From Pelotomaculum schinkii (GTDB lineage Bacteria > Bacillota > Desulfotomaculia > Desulfotomaculales > Pelotomaculaceae), in contig NZ_QFGA01000001.1 of NCBI RefSeq assembly GCF_004369205.1, positions 1,612,001 to 1,676,000 on the forward strand: a stretch of 64,000 nucleotides of DNA, in the 5' to 3' direction. The position numbers were made by a program, and so were the translations under genes. Under the pieces are notes generated by a model. That model saw only the letters and a list, made by a program, of their open reading frames with translations. It was not told where the DNA came from and ran no database searches. Position 1 is the first letter of the stretch, and each line of letters starts with the position of its first letter. This document shows, piece after piece, positions 9,761 through 19,852 of this stretch.

Positions 9761-10312
9761 ATGCAGGAAAACCTGTTTATGGATCAGATATGCCAACTGC
9801 TTAACGTGGAACTCCGGCAAATCTGCATGGCGGCACAGCTGGCCATGGTAGCTCCAAACGAGTTGGCAAGAAAAAAGCTGCTGCGCTTTATGAGCGGTGA
9901 ACTGCAAGAAGCTATGGTTTACCATAATATACTTTGTGCATACAGTGATATGTGTACGCCGGTATCCCCCGGCATGCCCTGCCCCAGCATGGGACCCGGT
10001 ATGGGCATGGGTCCTGGCGTGCCCTGCCCTGATATGGGCATGGGACCCGGCGTTCCCTGCCCTGGCGTTGGCGTAGGGCCGATCCCCGGCGTTCCCTGCC
10101 CTGGCGTTGGCGTAGGGCCGATCCCCGGCGTTCCCTGCCCTGGCGTTGGCGTAGGCCCGATCCCCGGTATTCTTCCACCGGCCGGCCCCGGAGCAACCTT
10201 ACCCCCATGGGTACCCATTTCCCCGCCAGGCATTGCTCCCGGTTTATCTCCAGGTATATATCCAGGCGTTCCTTACGCGGAAAAGGAAAAGGAAAAGAAA
10301 GAAGAAAAATAG
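9761..10312 (+). CDS. Helical protein with Pro-Gly-Cys repeat tail
   Basis: 183 residues, preceded by an AAAGGAGG ribosome site. Residues 1-65 form two predicted helices (MDQICQLLNVELRQICMAAQ and an EAMVYHNIL segment), similar in style to the ferritin-like gene just upstream. Residues about 66-170 are low complexity, made of MGPGVPCP and PGVGVGPIPGVPCP repeats, collagen-like in glycine and proline content but without strict Gly-X-Y phasing. Three copies are exact at DNA level. The end is charged (EKEKEKKEEK). Regular cysteines suggest crosslinking or metal binding. Spore coat or exosporium proteins often look like this; no export signal is visible. Function unknown. Confidence 0.8.
   Translation: MQENLFMDQICQLLNVELRQICMAAQLAMVAPNELARKKLLRFMSGELQEAMVYHNILCAYSDMCTPVSPGMPCPSMGPGMGMGPGVPCPDMGMGPGVPCPGVGVGPIPGVPCPGVGVGPIPGVPCPGVGVGPIPGILPPAGPGATLPPWVPISPPGIAPGLSPGIYPGVPYAEKEKEKKEEK
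10050..10166 (+). repeat. Three tandem 39-base coding repeats
   Basis: Copies start at 10050, 10089 and 10128 and encode the 13-residue unit GVPCPGVGVGPIP. The first two are identical and the third differs slightly. Near identity at DNA level points to recent slippage and to likely length variation between strains. Confidence 0.9.
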
Positions 10313-10364
10313 CGCCGAATGAAACAAGAATTGTTTTAGTATGCCGGCCACTGCATGGATCAGC

Positions 10365-10396
10365 AAAGTCGCCTTCAGGGCGACTTTGACTTCTTT
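10365..10396 (+). terminator. Terminator after the small helical gene pair
   Basis: A perfect 9-base stem AAAGTCGCC/GGCGACTTT with a 5-base loop, followed by GACTTCTTTATA on the plus strand. It lies between convergent genes and may also stop argH transcripts coming the other way. Confidence 0.7.
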
Positions 10397-10413
10397 ATAC
10401 GGGCGCAGTTGTT

Positions 10414-11796
10414 TTATTTACTCGCCGCCAACCGCTGCCTGGCTTCGGCGATGGCTTCCCGCACGGCTTCCAAGGCGGGACCGCCCGGCACCCGCCGGGC
10501 ATCCACACACCTTTTGAGGCTGATGGCGTCATACACGCCCTCCTCCACCAGAGTGGAAAATTTACTGTAATCATCAAGGCTTAACTGGTCAAGGGTAATT
10601 TTCTGCTGCAAACAGTGAAACACAAGTTTGCCCGCTACCTCGTGGGCTTCCCGGAAAGGCAATCCCCGGCGCACCAGGTAATCGGCCAGGTCGGTGGCAT
10701 TGGTAAAACCCTTGCTTGCCGCGGCTTGCATATTATCCTCTTTGACCCGCATGGTTTCAAGCATGGGCCTGAAAACCAGGAGGCATTTTTTGACGGTGTC
10801 CACCGCGTCGAACAGAGCCTCTTTATCCTCCTGCATGTCTTTGTTGTAGGCCAGGGGCAGCCCTTTCAGCATGGTCAGCAAAGCCTGCAGGTTCCCAAAC
10901 ACCCGCCCGGATTTGCCCCGGATCAGCTCCGCAACATCCGGGTTCTTTTTCTGGGGCATCATGCTGCTGCCGGTACTGAACGCGTCATCCAGTTCAATAA
11001 AGGCGAATTCAGCTGAGGCCCAGAGTATAATCTCCTCACAAAAACGGCTCAAGTGTACCATCACCAGGGACGCGGCCGCGGTAAACTCAACCGCGAAGTC
11101 ACGGTCGCTGACGGCGTCCAGGCTGTTCTGGGTGATGGCCGCAAAGCCGAGCTGTTCAGCCACATATTGCCGGTCGAGCGGAAAAGTGGTCCCGGCCAGG
11201 GCTCCTGCGCCCAGGGGCATTACGTCGGCTCTGCGGCGGCAGTCGGCCAGCCGGCCCTCGTCCCGGCCAAACATCTGGCAGTAGGCCAGGAGGTGATGGG
11301 CCAGGGTAACGGGCTGGGCGCGCTGCAGGTGGGTGTAGCCCGGCATTAAGGCGCCCAGGTGCCTTTCAGCCAGGTCCAGCAGGGCTTCCTGCAGCTGGCG
11401 CAACAACCCGCTGACCTGGTCGATCTCGTCCTTGAGGTACATCCGGATGTCCAGCGCCACCTGGTCGTTTCTGCTGCGGGCGGTATGCAGCTTTTTGCCA
11501 AGGTCGCCGATTTTGGCCGTCAAGAGCTGCTCAACGTTCATGTGGATATCCTCGGCCTCAACCGAAAACTCCACCTGGCCGGCTTTTATTTCAGCAAGCA
11601 CCTCTTCCAGCCCGCGTACAATCGCGCCGGCCTCCTCTTCAGTAATAATGCCGCACCTGCCGAGCATCCGGGCGTGGGCTATGCTGCCCTTGATATCATA
11701 TTGATAAAGCCTCTGGTCAAACGAAATAGATGAATGAAAATCCTCTACCAGGTGGTCGGTCTCCTTCTGGAAACGACCTCCCCAAAGTTTGGTCAT
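10414..11796 (-). CDS. argH: Argininosuccinate lyase
   Basis: Cleaves argininosuccinate to arginine and fumarate, the last step of arginine synthesis. The fumarase/aspartase superfamily signature is [20 protein letters not shown] near residue 275; [18 protein letters not shown] near 108-125 and the TRSRNDQ-type loop are also present, as is [20 protein letters not shown] near 156. Length 460 is normal. AGAAGGAGCG precedes the ATG. It is last in the arginine cluster, separated from argG by three small genes and repeats, and follows a small membrane protein by 14 bases. Confidence 0.96.
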   Translation of the reverse strand: MTKLWGGRFQKETDHLVEDFHSSISFDQRLYQYDIKGSIAHARMLGRCGIITEEEAGAIVRGLEEVLAEIKAGQVEFSVEAEDIHMNVEQLLTAKIGDLGKKLHTARSRNDQVALDIRMYLKDEIDQVSGLLRQLQEALLDLAERHLGALMPGYTHLQRAQPVTLAHHLLAYCQMFGRDEGRLADCRRRADVMPLGAGALAGTTFPLDRQYVAEQLGFAAITQNSLDAVSDRDFAVEFTAAASLVMVHLSRFCEEIILWASAEFAFIELDDAFSTGSSMMPQKKNPDVAELIRGKSGRVFGNLQALLTMLKGLPLAYNKDMQEDKEALFDAVDTVKKCLLVFRPMLETMRVKEDNMQAAASKGFTNATDLADYLVRRGLPFREAHEVAGKLVFHCLQQKITLDQLSLDDYSKFSTLVEEGVYDAISLKRCVDARRVPGGPALEAVREAIAEARQRLAASK

Positions 11797-11810
11797 ATAC
11801 CGCGCTCCTT

Positions 11811-11981
11811 CTAGAAAAACATAAAAGGTGGTCTACCTTTGAGCATGTTTAACACTACAAAGACAGGAATGACAAAAACAGCTATGGTAAGCACGAGAAT
11901 AAAAATCTTTAAGCCTTTGTTGTTGCGGTAAGGATGGTCCTCCGTGAACTCGCGGCCTTCAATTCTCTCCTGTTCTTCCAT
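11811..11981 (-). CDS. Small single-pass membrane protein
   Basis: A 56-residue ORF starting [18 protein letters not shown], with one hydrophobic helix (about residues 26-46, [19 protein letters not shown]) and ending RPPFMFF. GAGGTG lies upstream of the ATG, and the stop is 14 bases before argH, so the two are probably co-transcribed. The charged N-terminus probably faces the cytoplasm. The family is not recognised. Confidence 0.65.
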   Translation of the reverse strand: MEEQERIEGREFTEDHPYRNNKGLKIFILVLTIAVFVIPVFVVLNMLKGRPPFMFF

Positions 11982-12091
11982 TCTTTTTCACCTCAATGTA
12001 AGTTTTTATCTAATTTTAACATGTCCTGGCCTTTATGCAACTATAAACAAAAATAAGAAAGAGGAAGGCCATTTCACTCACCTACCTCCTC

Positions 12092-12202
12092 TTACTTTTG
12101 GCTAACCGGGATTTCGCGGCCGGCATTGCCCTGCCGGGTGTCTTCCTCCAACAGCTCCAGGCCTATACCGGCCAGGATTTCGTTGATTAACTCACCTGTC
12201 AT
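12092..12202 (-). CDS. Putative 36-residue peptide
   Basis: Reads MTGELINEILAGIGLELLEE and ends REIPVSQK. The ribosome site AAGGAGGAAAGTG before the ATG is strong, which is the main reason for calling it. The middle is a short amphipathic helix. Function unknown; it might instead be a chance frame in the argG-argH spacer. Confidence 0.5.
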   Translation of the reverse strand: MTGELINEILAGIGLELLEEDTRQGNAGREIPVSQK

Positions 12203-12286
12203 CACTTTCCTCCTTCCGCAAATATTTGGAGCACTTCAACGGAATGCATTCATCATAACACCTAAATATTGGAAAGTCAATGATAT

Positions 12287-12466
12287 CTATTTGTACCGGG
12301 TGCGGTAGATAAAATTTTTGCTGCCGCATTTCTTACACTGGCAGCCCTTGGTCTGCAGTTCCCAAATCTCATCATTGGTCAAATCGCCCCGGCGCGTCAG
12401 GTCTACCGTAACGCTCTCCACATCATGCCTGTTTTCACATACGAAGGTCACAGTCAGCTTCCTCAA
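12287..12466 (-). CDS. Small zinc-ribbon-like protein
   Basis: 59 residues starting from a TTG (12466) with AGAGGT seven bases upstream; a GTG at 12451 is an alternative start. Cysteines at about 10, 42, 44 and 47 (FVCENRHD and GCQCKKCGS) make a possible treble-clef or zinc ribbon. The C-terminus is basic (KNFIYRTRYK), compatible with nucleic acid binding. It lies in the argG-argH spacer with two other small genes. Function unknown. Confidence 0.6.
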   Translation of the reverse strand: MRKLTVTFVCENRHDVESVTVDLTRRGDLTNDEIWELQTKGCQCKKCGSKNFIYRTRYK

Positions 12467-12712
12467 TTAGATTACCTCTTGTCACTACATTACCTCATAT
12501 AATCATATACCAAAATCCTCCTCCTTAAAAGTACAGAAATTAATTATATTGTATACGAAGCAGTCCAAGAGACAACCATGGCAATGTTAAGCCAAGCTTA
12601 AATTCGGGTTAAGGAAAAGGTGATTGTAGAATGATTCGCGATAAAGCCTTTGGGAGCACACCGGGACGGTTCTCGTGTGCTTATCCGGAGGTTACAATTT
12701 TCTCTGTCAAAT

Positions 12713-12886
12713 GTTCTCAAAAAGCCTCTGGGGCAGTGGGTACGGGGTTTTCCTCCGCTCTCTTCGCAATTCTACATTTGTGCAACAAGAACGTCATGCC
12801 GACCGCATCTACAGACAGCCATCCGGCAGCTACGCGCTATTCAAGCTTTTCTGCATGCAACGCACACGCTAAGGAACGCATCCAGG
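12713..12886. repeat. Dispersed 170-base repeat, copy A
   Basis: Begins GTTCTCAAAAAGCCT, continues through TTTTCCTCCGCTCTCTTCGC and CGCTATTCAAGCTTTTCTGC and ends near CTAAGGAACGCA. The reverse complement of 57871-58046 matches it almost base for base over the whole length. Overlapping frames in both copies are therefore parts of a repeat, not genes. Confidence 0.8.
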
Positions 12887-12918
12887 CGCAGGCTGATACT
12901 GCATTTCTTACCGGTCAG

Positions 12919-13035
12919 TCGTAGGGCGTAGGCTTATACTGACTTGTATCTGGGTCAGGCGTAGGGCGTAAGGTTATTAAAAAAGGTAGGGGGATGATCC
13001 CTTGCTATTATGTTTTACGCCTTACGGCCTACGGC
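12919..13035. repeat. Heptamer intergenic repeat element, copy 4
   Basis: Forward units GTAGGGC-GTAGG at 12921 and GTAGGGC-GTAAGG at 12961 flank a divergent core; the inverse array TTACGCCTTACGGCCTACGG is at 13015-13035. It lies between copy A of the second repeat family and the argG terminator, in a 700-base stretch without a convincing gene. Confidence 0.75.
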
Positions 13036-13094
13036 TAATTTTAACCCCAGACCTGCAAAGTCGGGTCATTTCGAACATACTTTTTGAGATAGGC

Positions 13095-13134
13095 GTGACA
13101 GAGAAAGTTGGCGCCGTTTTGGGCGGCGCCAACT
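13095..13134 (-). terminator. Intrinsic terminator after argG
   Basis: A perfect 11-base stem AGTTGGCGCCG/CGGCGCCAACT with a 7-base loop and a following TTCTCTGT on the minus strand. It suggests that argG ends one transcript and argH is partly separate. Confidence 0.75.
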
Positions 13135-13184
13135 GTTAACTGAACCAATTTTCGGTTGTAACAGTATGACATTAAGTTCAGGGC

Positions 13185-14390
<1,206 letters not shown>

Positions 14391-14435
14391 TCAAACAACA
14401 TCTCCTTATCCTTTTAAAATTAAACTTATTGCAAT

Positions 14436-14521
14436 GGTTCTCGAAAAGCCCCCGGGGTAGTTGGTCCGGGGTTATCCGGAGCGAGCGGAGGATAACCCCG
14501 GACCCGCAAGTCAAGCCTTTT
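14436..14521. repeat. Large palindrome of the second repeat family
   Basis: Perfect 15-base arms (GGTCCGGGGTTATCC at 14463 and its complement at 14490-14504) enclose 12 bases. They are flanked by TTCTCGAAAAGCC and AAGCCTTTTCG. The CGGGGTTATCC and GGATAACCCCG arms recur at 57733 and 57846-58012, linking this spot to the longer repeat. It occupies the argF-argG gap. Confidence 0.8.
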
Positions 14522-14594
14522 CGTGCAAGTGCGATCGCGCCCACATTGCCAGGTTGCTTTTCTGCTGGTTTCGCGTCGAGCAGGACAGATGTCT

Positions 14595-15515
14595 TTAGAG
14601 CAGGGCTGCCAGCACCGCTTTCTGAACATGCAGGCGGTTTTCAGCCTCGTCCCAGACGACCGAGTGAGATCCGTCAATAACTTCCTCCACAACCTCTTCG
14701 CCCCGGTGGGCCGGCAGGCAATGGAGGAAAATATAGTCGGGCTTGGCGTGCGCAACCAGCTTCCGGTTGACCTGATAGGGCGCAAAGACTGCAACGCGTT
14801 CGGCCTTTTCAACCTCTTGCCCCATGCTGGCCCAAACATCGGTCACCACTACGTCCGCCCCGGACACCGCTTCAACCGGGTCAGTGGTTATTCTAACCGC
14901 GGCCCCGGCCGACAGGGCGTCCTGTCTGGCCTGGTTTACGATTTGCTCCTGCGGCCAGTAATCTTTGGGAGAAGCTACACTGATACTCATACCAACCTTG
15001 GCGCAGCCAAAAAGCAAAGAATGGCAGATATTGTTGCCATCCCCCACATAGGCCAGTTTGAGCCCGGCCAGTTGCCCTTTATGCTCCTTGACGGTCATCA
15101 GGTCAGCCATGATCTGGCAGGGATGGTTCAGGTCGGTGAGACCGTTAATCACAGGTATGGCGGCATACTTGGCCAGTTCCTCGACGTCCGCATGAGAGTA
15201 GGTGCGGATCATTATTCCATCCAGGTAGCGGGATAGCGTCCGGGCGGTATCGGCGATGGATTCACCCCGGTTCAACTGCAGGTCGCCGGCGTTTAAGAAT
15301 AGGGGGCGCCCTCCCAATTGGTACATGGCCACCTCAAAGGAAACCCGGGTACGGGTGGAGGATTTTTGAAAAATCATCCCCAGGGTTTTCCCCTGCAAGT
15401 AAGGGTGAGGCACGTTACTCTTTTGCTTTTCCTTTAGCTCTTCGGCCAATTCAAGTAAAGCGCCTATCTCCCCCGGCGTATAATCCTGCAGGTTCAAAAA
15501 ATCCCGGCCTTTCAT
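14595..15515 (-). CDS. argF: Ornithine carbamoyltransferase
   Basis: Transfers carbamoyl phosphate to ornithine to give citrulline. The carbamoyl-phosphate site SSTRTRVSFEVAMYQLGG is near residue 51, LTDLNHPCQIMADLMT near 126 and the ornithine-site HCLPAHRGEEVVEEV near 266. The frame extends upstream to 15635, but those 40 residues are unrelated to the family and lack a ribosome site. The ATG at 15515 is six bases after TAGGA and gives 306 residues, normal size; the ATG two codons earlier is also possible. Putrescine carbamoyltransferase is a relative, but the arg cluster settles the call. Confidence 0.95.
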   Translation of the reverse strand: MKGRDFLNLQDYTPGEIGALLELAEELKEKQKSNVPHPYLQGKTLGMIFQKSSTRTRVSFEVAMYQLGGRPLFLNAGDLQLNRGESIADTARTLSRYLDGIMIRTYSHADVEELAKYAAIPVINGLTDLNHPCQIMADLMTVKEHKGQLAGLKLAYVGDGNNICHSLLFGCAKVGMSISVASPKDYWPQEQIVNQARQDALSAGAAVRITTDPVEAVSGADVVVTDVWASMGQEVEKAERVAVFAPYQVNRKLVAHAKPDYIFLHCLPAHRGEEVVEEVIDGSHSVVWDEAENRLHVQKAVLAALL

Positions 15516-15780
15516 ATTCATTCCTACAGATAGCAATCTAAATACCTTCTTTCTTAAGTAACCTAAACGTATGGCATGGTGCAAGAGACTCCGCGCCGCA
15601 GGTACGGCCAGCCGCAACATTGAAATGCAGGGCAATTAATCCGTCGAATATCGACTAAACAGCTCACCTTTCACTATCGGACGCGGTCACTTATATTTCG
15701 AATAGTCGCCTATACCGCCGGCGGCGCCACGCATCAATTGAAAACACCAGCGATGTAGGCGCCATTTCAACGGTTTATAT

Positions 15781-16980
15781 TTATTCAGTTTTTAATTCTG
15801 CCATTACCTCATCGAGAATTCCGACCGCCAGGTCCACGTCCGACGTATTAATGGTCAGGGGAGGAATAAAGCGGAGAACGTAATCATTCACGCAGTTAAT
15901 CAAAAGTCCTCTTGTATGGCAGCCTTCTACCAACGGCTTACCCTTGACCGACAGTTCCATCCCGAGCAGCAGGCCCATGCCCCTGACATCCTTCACGTAA
16001 TCGTATTTGGCGGCCAGTCCTTTTAGCTGTTCATAGAAGTATTCTCCAACGGAAATGGCGTTTTCCAGGACCCCGCCGTAAAGCAACTCCTGCATGGCGG
16101 CCAGGGCCGCGACACAGGCCAGCGGGTTGCCGCCGAAAGTGGAGGCGTGGTCGCCTGGTTGAAAGGCTGCGGCGACCTTCTCTTTAGCCAGCGTGGCGCC
16201 AATCGGAAAACCTCCGCCCAGAGCCTTGGCCAGCGTGAGGATATCCGGCGCCACCCCGTAATGTTCATAGGCAAAGAAGCTGCCGGTCCGGCCCAGACCG
16301 CACTGGACCTCATCAAAGATCAACAGCGCCCCGTGTTCCTGACAGAGCCCGGCAACCCCTTCCAGGTATTCAGGCGCAGGCACGTTGACCCCGCCCTCAC
16401 CCTGAATCGGCTCCAGCATAACCGCGCAGGTTGAGGGGCCTATGGCCTCCTCCAGAGCGCCCAGGTCGTTAAAGGGCACATATCTAAACCCGCCCGGCAG
16501 CGGCTCAAAACCCTTTTGGTATTTCGGCTGCCCCGTCGCGGTCACGGTTGCCAGGGTCCTGCCGTGAAAGGAGTTTAAAGCTGTGATGATCTCAAACTTC
16601 TCTTCGCCGTAGTTCAACCTGGCGTATTTGCGGGCCAGCTTGATGGCGGCCTCATTGGCCTCGGCGCCGCTGTTGCAGAAGAAAGCCTTGTCCAGGTCGG
16701 AGTTTTCTACCAGAAGCTTGGCCAGCAGAGCCTGCGGCTCTATGTAGTAGAGGTTGGAGCAGTGCATCAACTGGTGAGACTGCCAACTGATCGCGTCAGC
16801 CACGGACTGCGGGCAGTGGCCGAGTGAGTTTACGGCAATACCGCTGACGAAATCCAGGTATTCCAAACCGTCCGCATCCCACAGGCGCGCTCCTTCACCC
16901 CGCACCGGGGCCAGGGCAATACGCCCGACATTTTTCATCAGATATTTTTCGCTCAGTTCAATAATTTCCCTCGTGTTCAT
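15781..16980 (-). CDS. argD: Acetylornithine aminotransferase
   Basis: PLP-dependent class III transaminase that makes N-acetylornithine from the semialdehyde. Visible are YLDFVSGIAVNSLGHCP near residue 41, FCNSGAEANEAAIKLARKY near 100 (the PLP phosphate site), FDEVQCGLGRTG near 219 and the Schiff-base lysine in TLAKALGGGFPIGA near 247. Length 399 is typical. The ATG follows a GGGGGG ribosome site. It lies between argB and argF; a repeat element separates it from argB. Confidence 0.96.
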   Translation of the reverse strand: MNTREIIELSEKYLMKNVGRIALAPVRGEGARLWDADGLEYLDFVSGIAVNSLGHCPQSVADAISWQSHQLMHCSNLYYIEPQALLAKLLVENSDLDKAFFCNSGAEANEAAIKLARKYARLNYGEEKFEIITALNSFHGRTLATVTATGQPKYQKGFEPLPGGFRYVPFNDLGALEEAIGPSTCAVMLEPIQGEGGVNVPAPEYLEGVAGLCQEHGALLIFDEVQCGLGRTGSFFAYEHYGVAPDILTLAKALGGGFPIGATLAKEKVAAAFQPGDHASTFGGNPLACVAALAAMQELLYGGVLENAISVGEYFYEQLKGLAAKYDYVKDVRGMGLLLGMELSVKGKPLVEGCHTRGLLINCVNDYVLRFIPPLTINTSDVDLAVGILDEVMAELKTE

Positions 16981-17001
16981 GAATAATCCCCCCAGTTGTT
17001 A

Positions 17002-17192
17002 GTCGTGAGTCGTGGACGTGAGACGTGGGTATATACTGCATTCCTTTCAGGTCCCACGACGAGACGCTTATTCTTATTTCAGCTTGCTACTTCTAAGTTC
17101 CTGTTATCAAATTACGACTTAAGACATAACTTACACTGTGCAAATACAATTCCGCCAAAATCCTCACGTCCCATGTCTCACGTCCCACGTCC
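17002..17192. repeat. Heptamer intergenic repeat element, copy 5
   Basis: Forward array GTCGTGAGTCGTGGACGTGA leads to the core TATACTGCATTCCTTTCAGG. The inverse array CTCACGTCCCATGTCTCACG ends at 17192, five bases before the argB stop. It fills the argB-argD gap. Confidence 0.85.
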
Positions 17193-17196
17193 ATTT

Positions 17197-18084
17197 CTAC
17201 TTCTCCACCATGGTTCCAATACCTTTGTCTGTAAAAACTTCTAACAGGATTGAGTGAGGGACTCTGCCGTCCAGGATGTGGGTCGTCTGCACTCCACTGG
17301 CCAGGGCGTCCAGGCAGCATTCGACCTTGGGGATCATGCCTCCGTCGATGACGCCCTTTTCAATTAACAGGGCAATTTCATCAGCACGTATGGATGAAAT
17401 GAGTGAGCTGGGGTCGCTGCGGTCGGCCATGATCCCCTCCACATCGGTAAGTATAATCAATTTATCGGAGCCGAGCGCGGCAGCCAACCTCCCGGCGGCG
17501 TGGTCGGCGTTGATATTGTAGCTTTCCCCGCCTGCTCCCACAGCCACAGGTGATACCACCGGTATACAGCCCCTCTCGATAATCGCCGTTACAATTTCGG
17601 GATTAACCTTGCTGATGTCTCCCACAAAGCCGATGTCGGCCAGTTCTTCGGCGCCTTCGGGAGTACGTACGATACGGTACTTTTTAACTGCTTCAAAGAG
17701 CCCGTCGTCCTGGCCGGACAGGCCCACGGCCCGGCCTCCGATGCGGTTAATCTGGGCGACAATTTCTTTGTTGATTTTACCGATCAGGACCATCTCCGCA
17801 ATCTCCATGGTTTCCCTGTCAGTCACCCTTAAGCCTCCTACAAAGTGGGACCTTTTCCCAATCCTTTGGAGCATAGCGGTGATGTCGGGCCCGCCCCCGT
17901 GTACTATTACCGGATGCATACCCACATACTTCATCAGTACCATGTCGGTAAAGACTGCTTCCTTAAGGTCCTGGGACAGCATGGCGTGACCACCGTATTT
18001 GACGACAATGGTTTTACCGTAAAATTTCTTGATGTAAGGCAAGGCCTCCACCAGTATTTTAGCTCTATCCTGGGCAGTAGTCAC
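17197..18084 (-). CDS. argB: Acetylglutamate kinase
   Basis: Phosphorylates N-acetylglutamate with ATP in arginine synthesis. The amino-acid-kinase fold shows VKYGGHAM near residue 24, [18 protein letters not shown] near 51, the ATP-binding [19 protein letters not shown] and VEGIM. Length 295 is usual. It starts with GTG after a run of nine G residues six bases away. The downstream end ([19 protein letters not shown]) contains the arginine-site motif of feedback-inhibited forms; inhibition by arginine is family knowledge, not shown here. Confidence 0.96.
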   Translation of the reverse strand: MTTAQDRAKILVEALPYIKKFYGKTIVVKYGGHAMLSQDLKEAVFTDMVLMKYVGMHPVIVHGGGPDITAMLQRIGKRSHFVGGLRVTDRETMEIAEMVLIGKINKEIVAQINRIGGRAVGLSGQDDGLFEAVKKYRIVRTPEGAEELADIGFVGDISKVNPEIVTAIIERGCIPVVSPVAVGAGGESYNINADHAAGRLAAALGSDKLIILTDVEGIMADRSDPSSLISSIRADEIALLIEKGVIDGGMIPKVECCLDALASGVQTTHILDGRVPHSILLEVFTDKGIGTMVEK

Positions 18085-18127
18085 GATTTACCCCCCCCCA
18101 ATATTTCACTGTAAGACGTTGCAGATG

Positions 18128-18447
18128 TCGTAAGGCGCAGGCTTATGCTGCATTCCCCTGTGGTCGGGCGTAGTTTTAACGCTGCATTCCTGTATGATGT
18201 CGTAGGGCATAAGGCGTAGTAGTATATATTTACTGTATCCCTTCGGGGACAGTCTACCGGCTCCCATGTTTGCATGATTTACTCTAGTATTTGGGACAAG
18301 ATTTTATCAACGATCCGTATGCGGATGAATTCGCACCTGCATTTATTCGATCGTGAGGCGCAAGCCGTAAGTACATCTGCCACCTGTGGGGCCTTTTTAA
18401 GATATTCCTCGCCCCTTATCTAAATTCTTTACGCCCTACGCCTGACC
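18128..18447. repeat. Heptamer intergenic repeat element, copy 6 (long)
   Basis: Two nested forward starts (GTAAGGCGCAGG and GTAGGGCATAAGGCGTAG) each precede a CTGCATTCC core. A decayed hairpin (GTATGCGGATGAATTCGCAC, about 18318-18337) and an inverse array TACGCCCTACGCC near 18429-18447 follow. It fills the 376-base gap between argJ and argB and looks like one copy inserted in, or duplicated next to, another. Confidence 0.75.
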
Positions 18448-18460
18448 CGTAAGATCCATC

Positions 18461-19684
18461 CTACGTGCGATAGTCTGCGTTTATTTTAATGTAATCGTAG
18501 GAAAGGTCGCAGCCCCAGGCGGTGGCGCGGCAGTCGCCGGAGTTCAGGTTCAAAGTAATTTTGACCGTATCCTTTTTAAGTATTTCCAGGGCGCGCTCTT
18601 CACTGAAGTCAATAGAGCCGCCGTCCCTTGCCACCTGCTCATCCCCCAGAAAGATATCAACCTTTTCCGGGTCAAAATCGGCCCCCGAGTAACCTGCGGC
18701 GCAGATGATCCTCCCCCAGTTGGCGTCCCGCCCGAAGACCGCCGCCTTGACCAGGCTTGAGCCAGCCACCGCCTTGGCCGCCTGGCGGGCGTCCTTTTCA
18801 GTGGCGGCGCCTAAAACCTCAACAATAATCAACTTGGTCGCTCCCTCACCGTCCCTGGCTATGTCCCGGGCCAGGCTGGCGCATACTTCGGTGAGAGCCT
18901 CCCGGAAGTTGACGTAGTCACTGTCCTCTTCCCGGATTACCCCGTTGCCGGCCCTGCCGTTGGCCAGGATTACCGCCATGTCATTGGTGCTGGTATCCCC
19001 GTCCACGGTGACCAGGTTGAAGCTCCGGTCCGCGGCGTATTTTAATGCTTGTTTGAGGCAGGCGGGCGCTACTGCGGCGTCGGTGGTGATAAAGCATAGC
19101 ATCGTCGCCATATTCGGATGAATCATCCCGGAGCCCTTGGCCATAGCCCCAATGGTGACCTGTTTGCCTCCCAATTCCAACCGGACCGCGGCTTCCTTGG
19201 GGAAGGTATCGGTGGTCATGATAGCCTGGGCTGCCAGAGGACCGTTTTCCGGCGCAACCTGGCCGGCAGCCGCGCGGATGCCCGGCAGGATTTTTCCCAT
19301 CGGCATTTTGCGGCCGATGACCCCGGTTGAGGCCACCAAAACGGCTTCCGCCGGTATGCCCAGGACCTCTGCCGTCACGGCGGCCATAGCCTGCGCGTCG
19401 CGCAAGCCCTGCTCGCCGTTGCAGGCGTTGGCGTTGCCGCTGTTGACAACCACGGCCTGGGCGGTACCCGTAGACAGGTTCCGCATGGTCACCAGCACCG
19501 GGGCGGCCTTGACCTTATTCAAGGTAAAAACCCCGGCGGCGGCAGCCGGGACAACAGAATGAACAACCGCCACATCCCTCTTGTCAACCTGCTTGATCGC
19601 GGCAAAAGCGGTACCGGCTGAAAAACCGGAAGCCGCGGTAACCCCTCCGGGGACCCAATCAAACTTGGACTCTTTTATTTCCAC
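18461..19684 (-). CDS. argJ: Bifunctional ornithine acetyltransferase / N-acetylglutamate synthase
   Basis: Recycles the acetyl group from N-acetylornithine to glutamate and, in bifunctional forms, also uses acetyl-CoA. The self-cleavage site that makes the alpha and beta chains is in GSGMIHPNMATMLCFITTDA, cut before the Thr of MATML. VTVDGDTSTNDMAVILANG follows. I start at the GTG at 19684 (VEIKESKFDWVPGG) because CCGGAGG lies nine bases upstream; the longer frame to 19717 overlaps that site. This gives 407 residues. No argA or argE is visible in the cluster, consistent with a cyclic acetyl pathway, so bifunctionality is likely but not provable here. Confidence 0.95.
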   Translation of the reverse strand: MEIKESKFDWVPGGVTAASGFSAGTAFAAIKQVDKRDVAVVHSVVPAAAAGVFTLNKVKAAPVLVTMRNLSTGTAQAVVVNSGNANACNGEQGLRDAQAMAAVTAEVLGIPAEAVLVASTGVIGRKMPMGKILPGIRAAAGQVAPENGPLAAQAIMTTDTFPKEAAVRLELGGKQVTIGAMAKGSGMIHPNMATMLCFITTDAAVAPACLKQALKYAADRSFNLVTVDGDTSTNDMAVILANGRAGNGVIREEDSDYVNFREALTEVCASLARDIARDGEGATKLIIVEVLGAATEKDARQAAKAVAGSSLVKAAVFGRDANWGRIICAAGYSGADFDPEKVDIFLGDEQVARDGGSIDFSEERALEILKKDTVKITLNLNSGDCRATAWGCDLSYDYIKINADYRT

Positions 19685-19852
19685 TTTAAAAAACCTCCGG
19701 TAAAAATGTTTGCCCACCCAAAATAAAAGACCCCGCTTGCATCCCGGCCCAACGCAGGCGCGCGTTCACTCGCGCCAATGTTGTCGATTGGCATATCTTC
19801 ATTCCCTGCCGGCGCCGCGATAGCGGTATGGGTTTCTAAAGCTTCAGCGCCT

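Noticed and set aside
12631-12931. Plus-strand frames of about 95 codons near 12.7 kb
   Set aside because: They lie in the dispersed repeat that recurs at 57.9 kb; similarity of the peptides comes from the repeat, not from a gene family.
15516-15635. 40-residue N-terminal extension of argF
   Set aside because: No family similarity and no ribosome site; ArgF homologues start at MKGRDFL.
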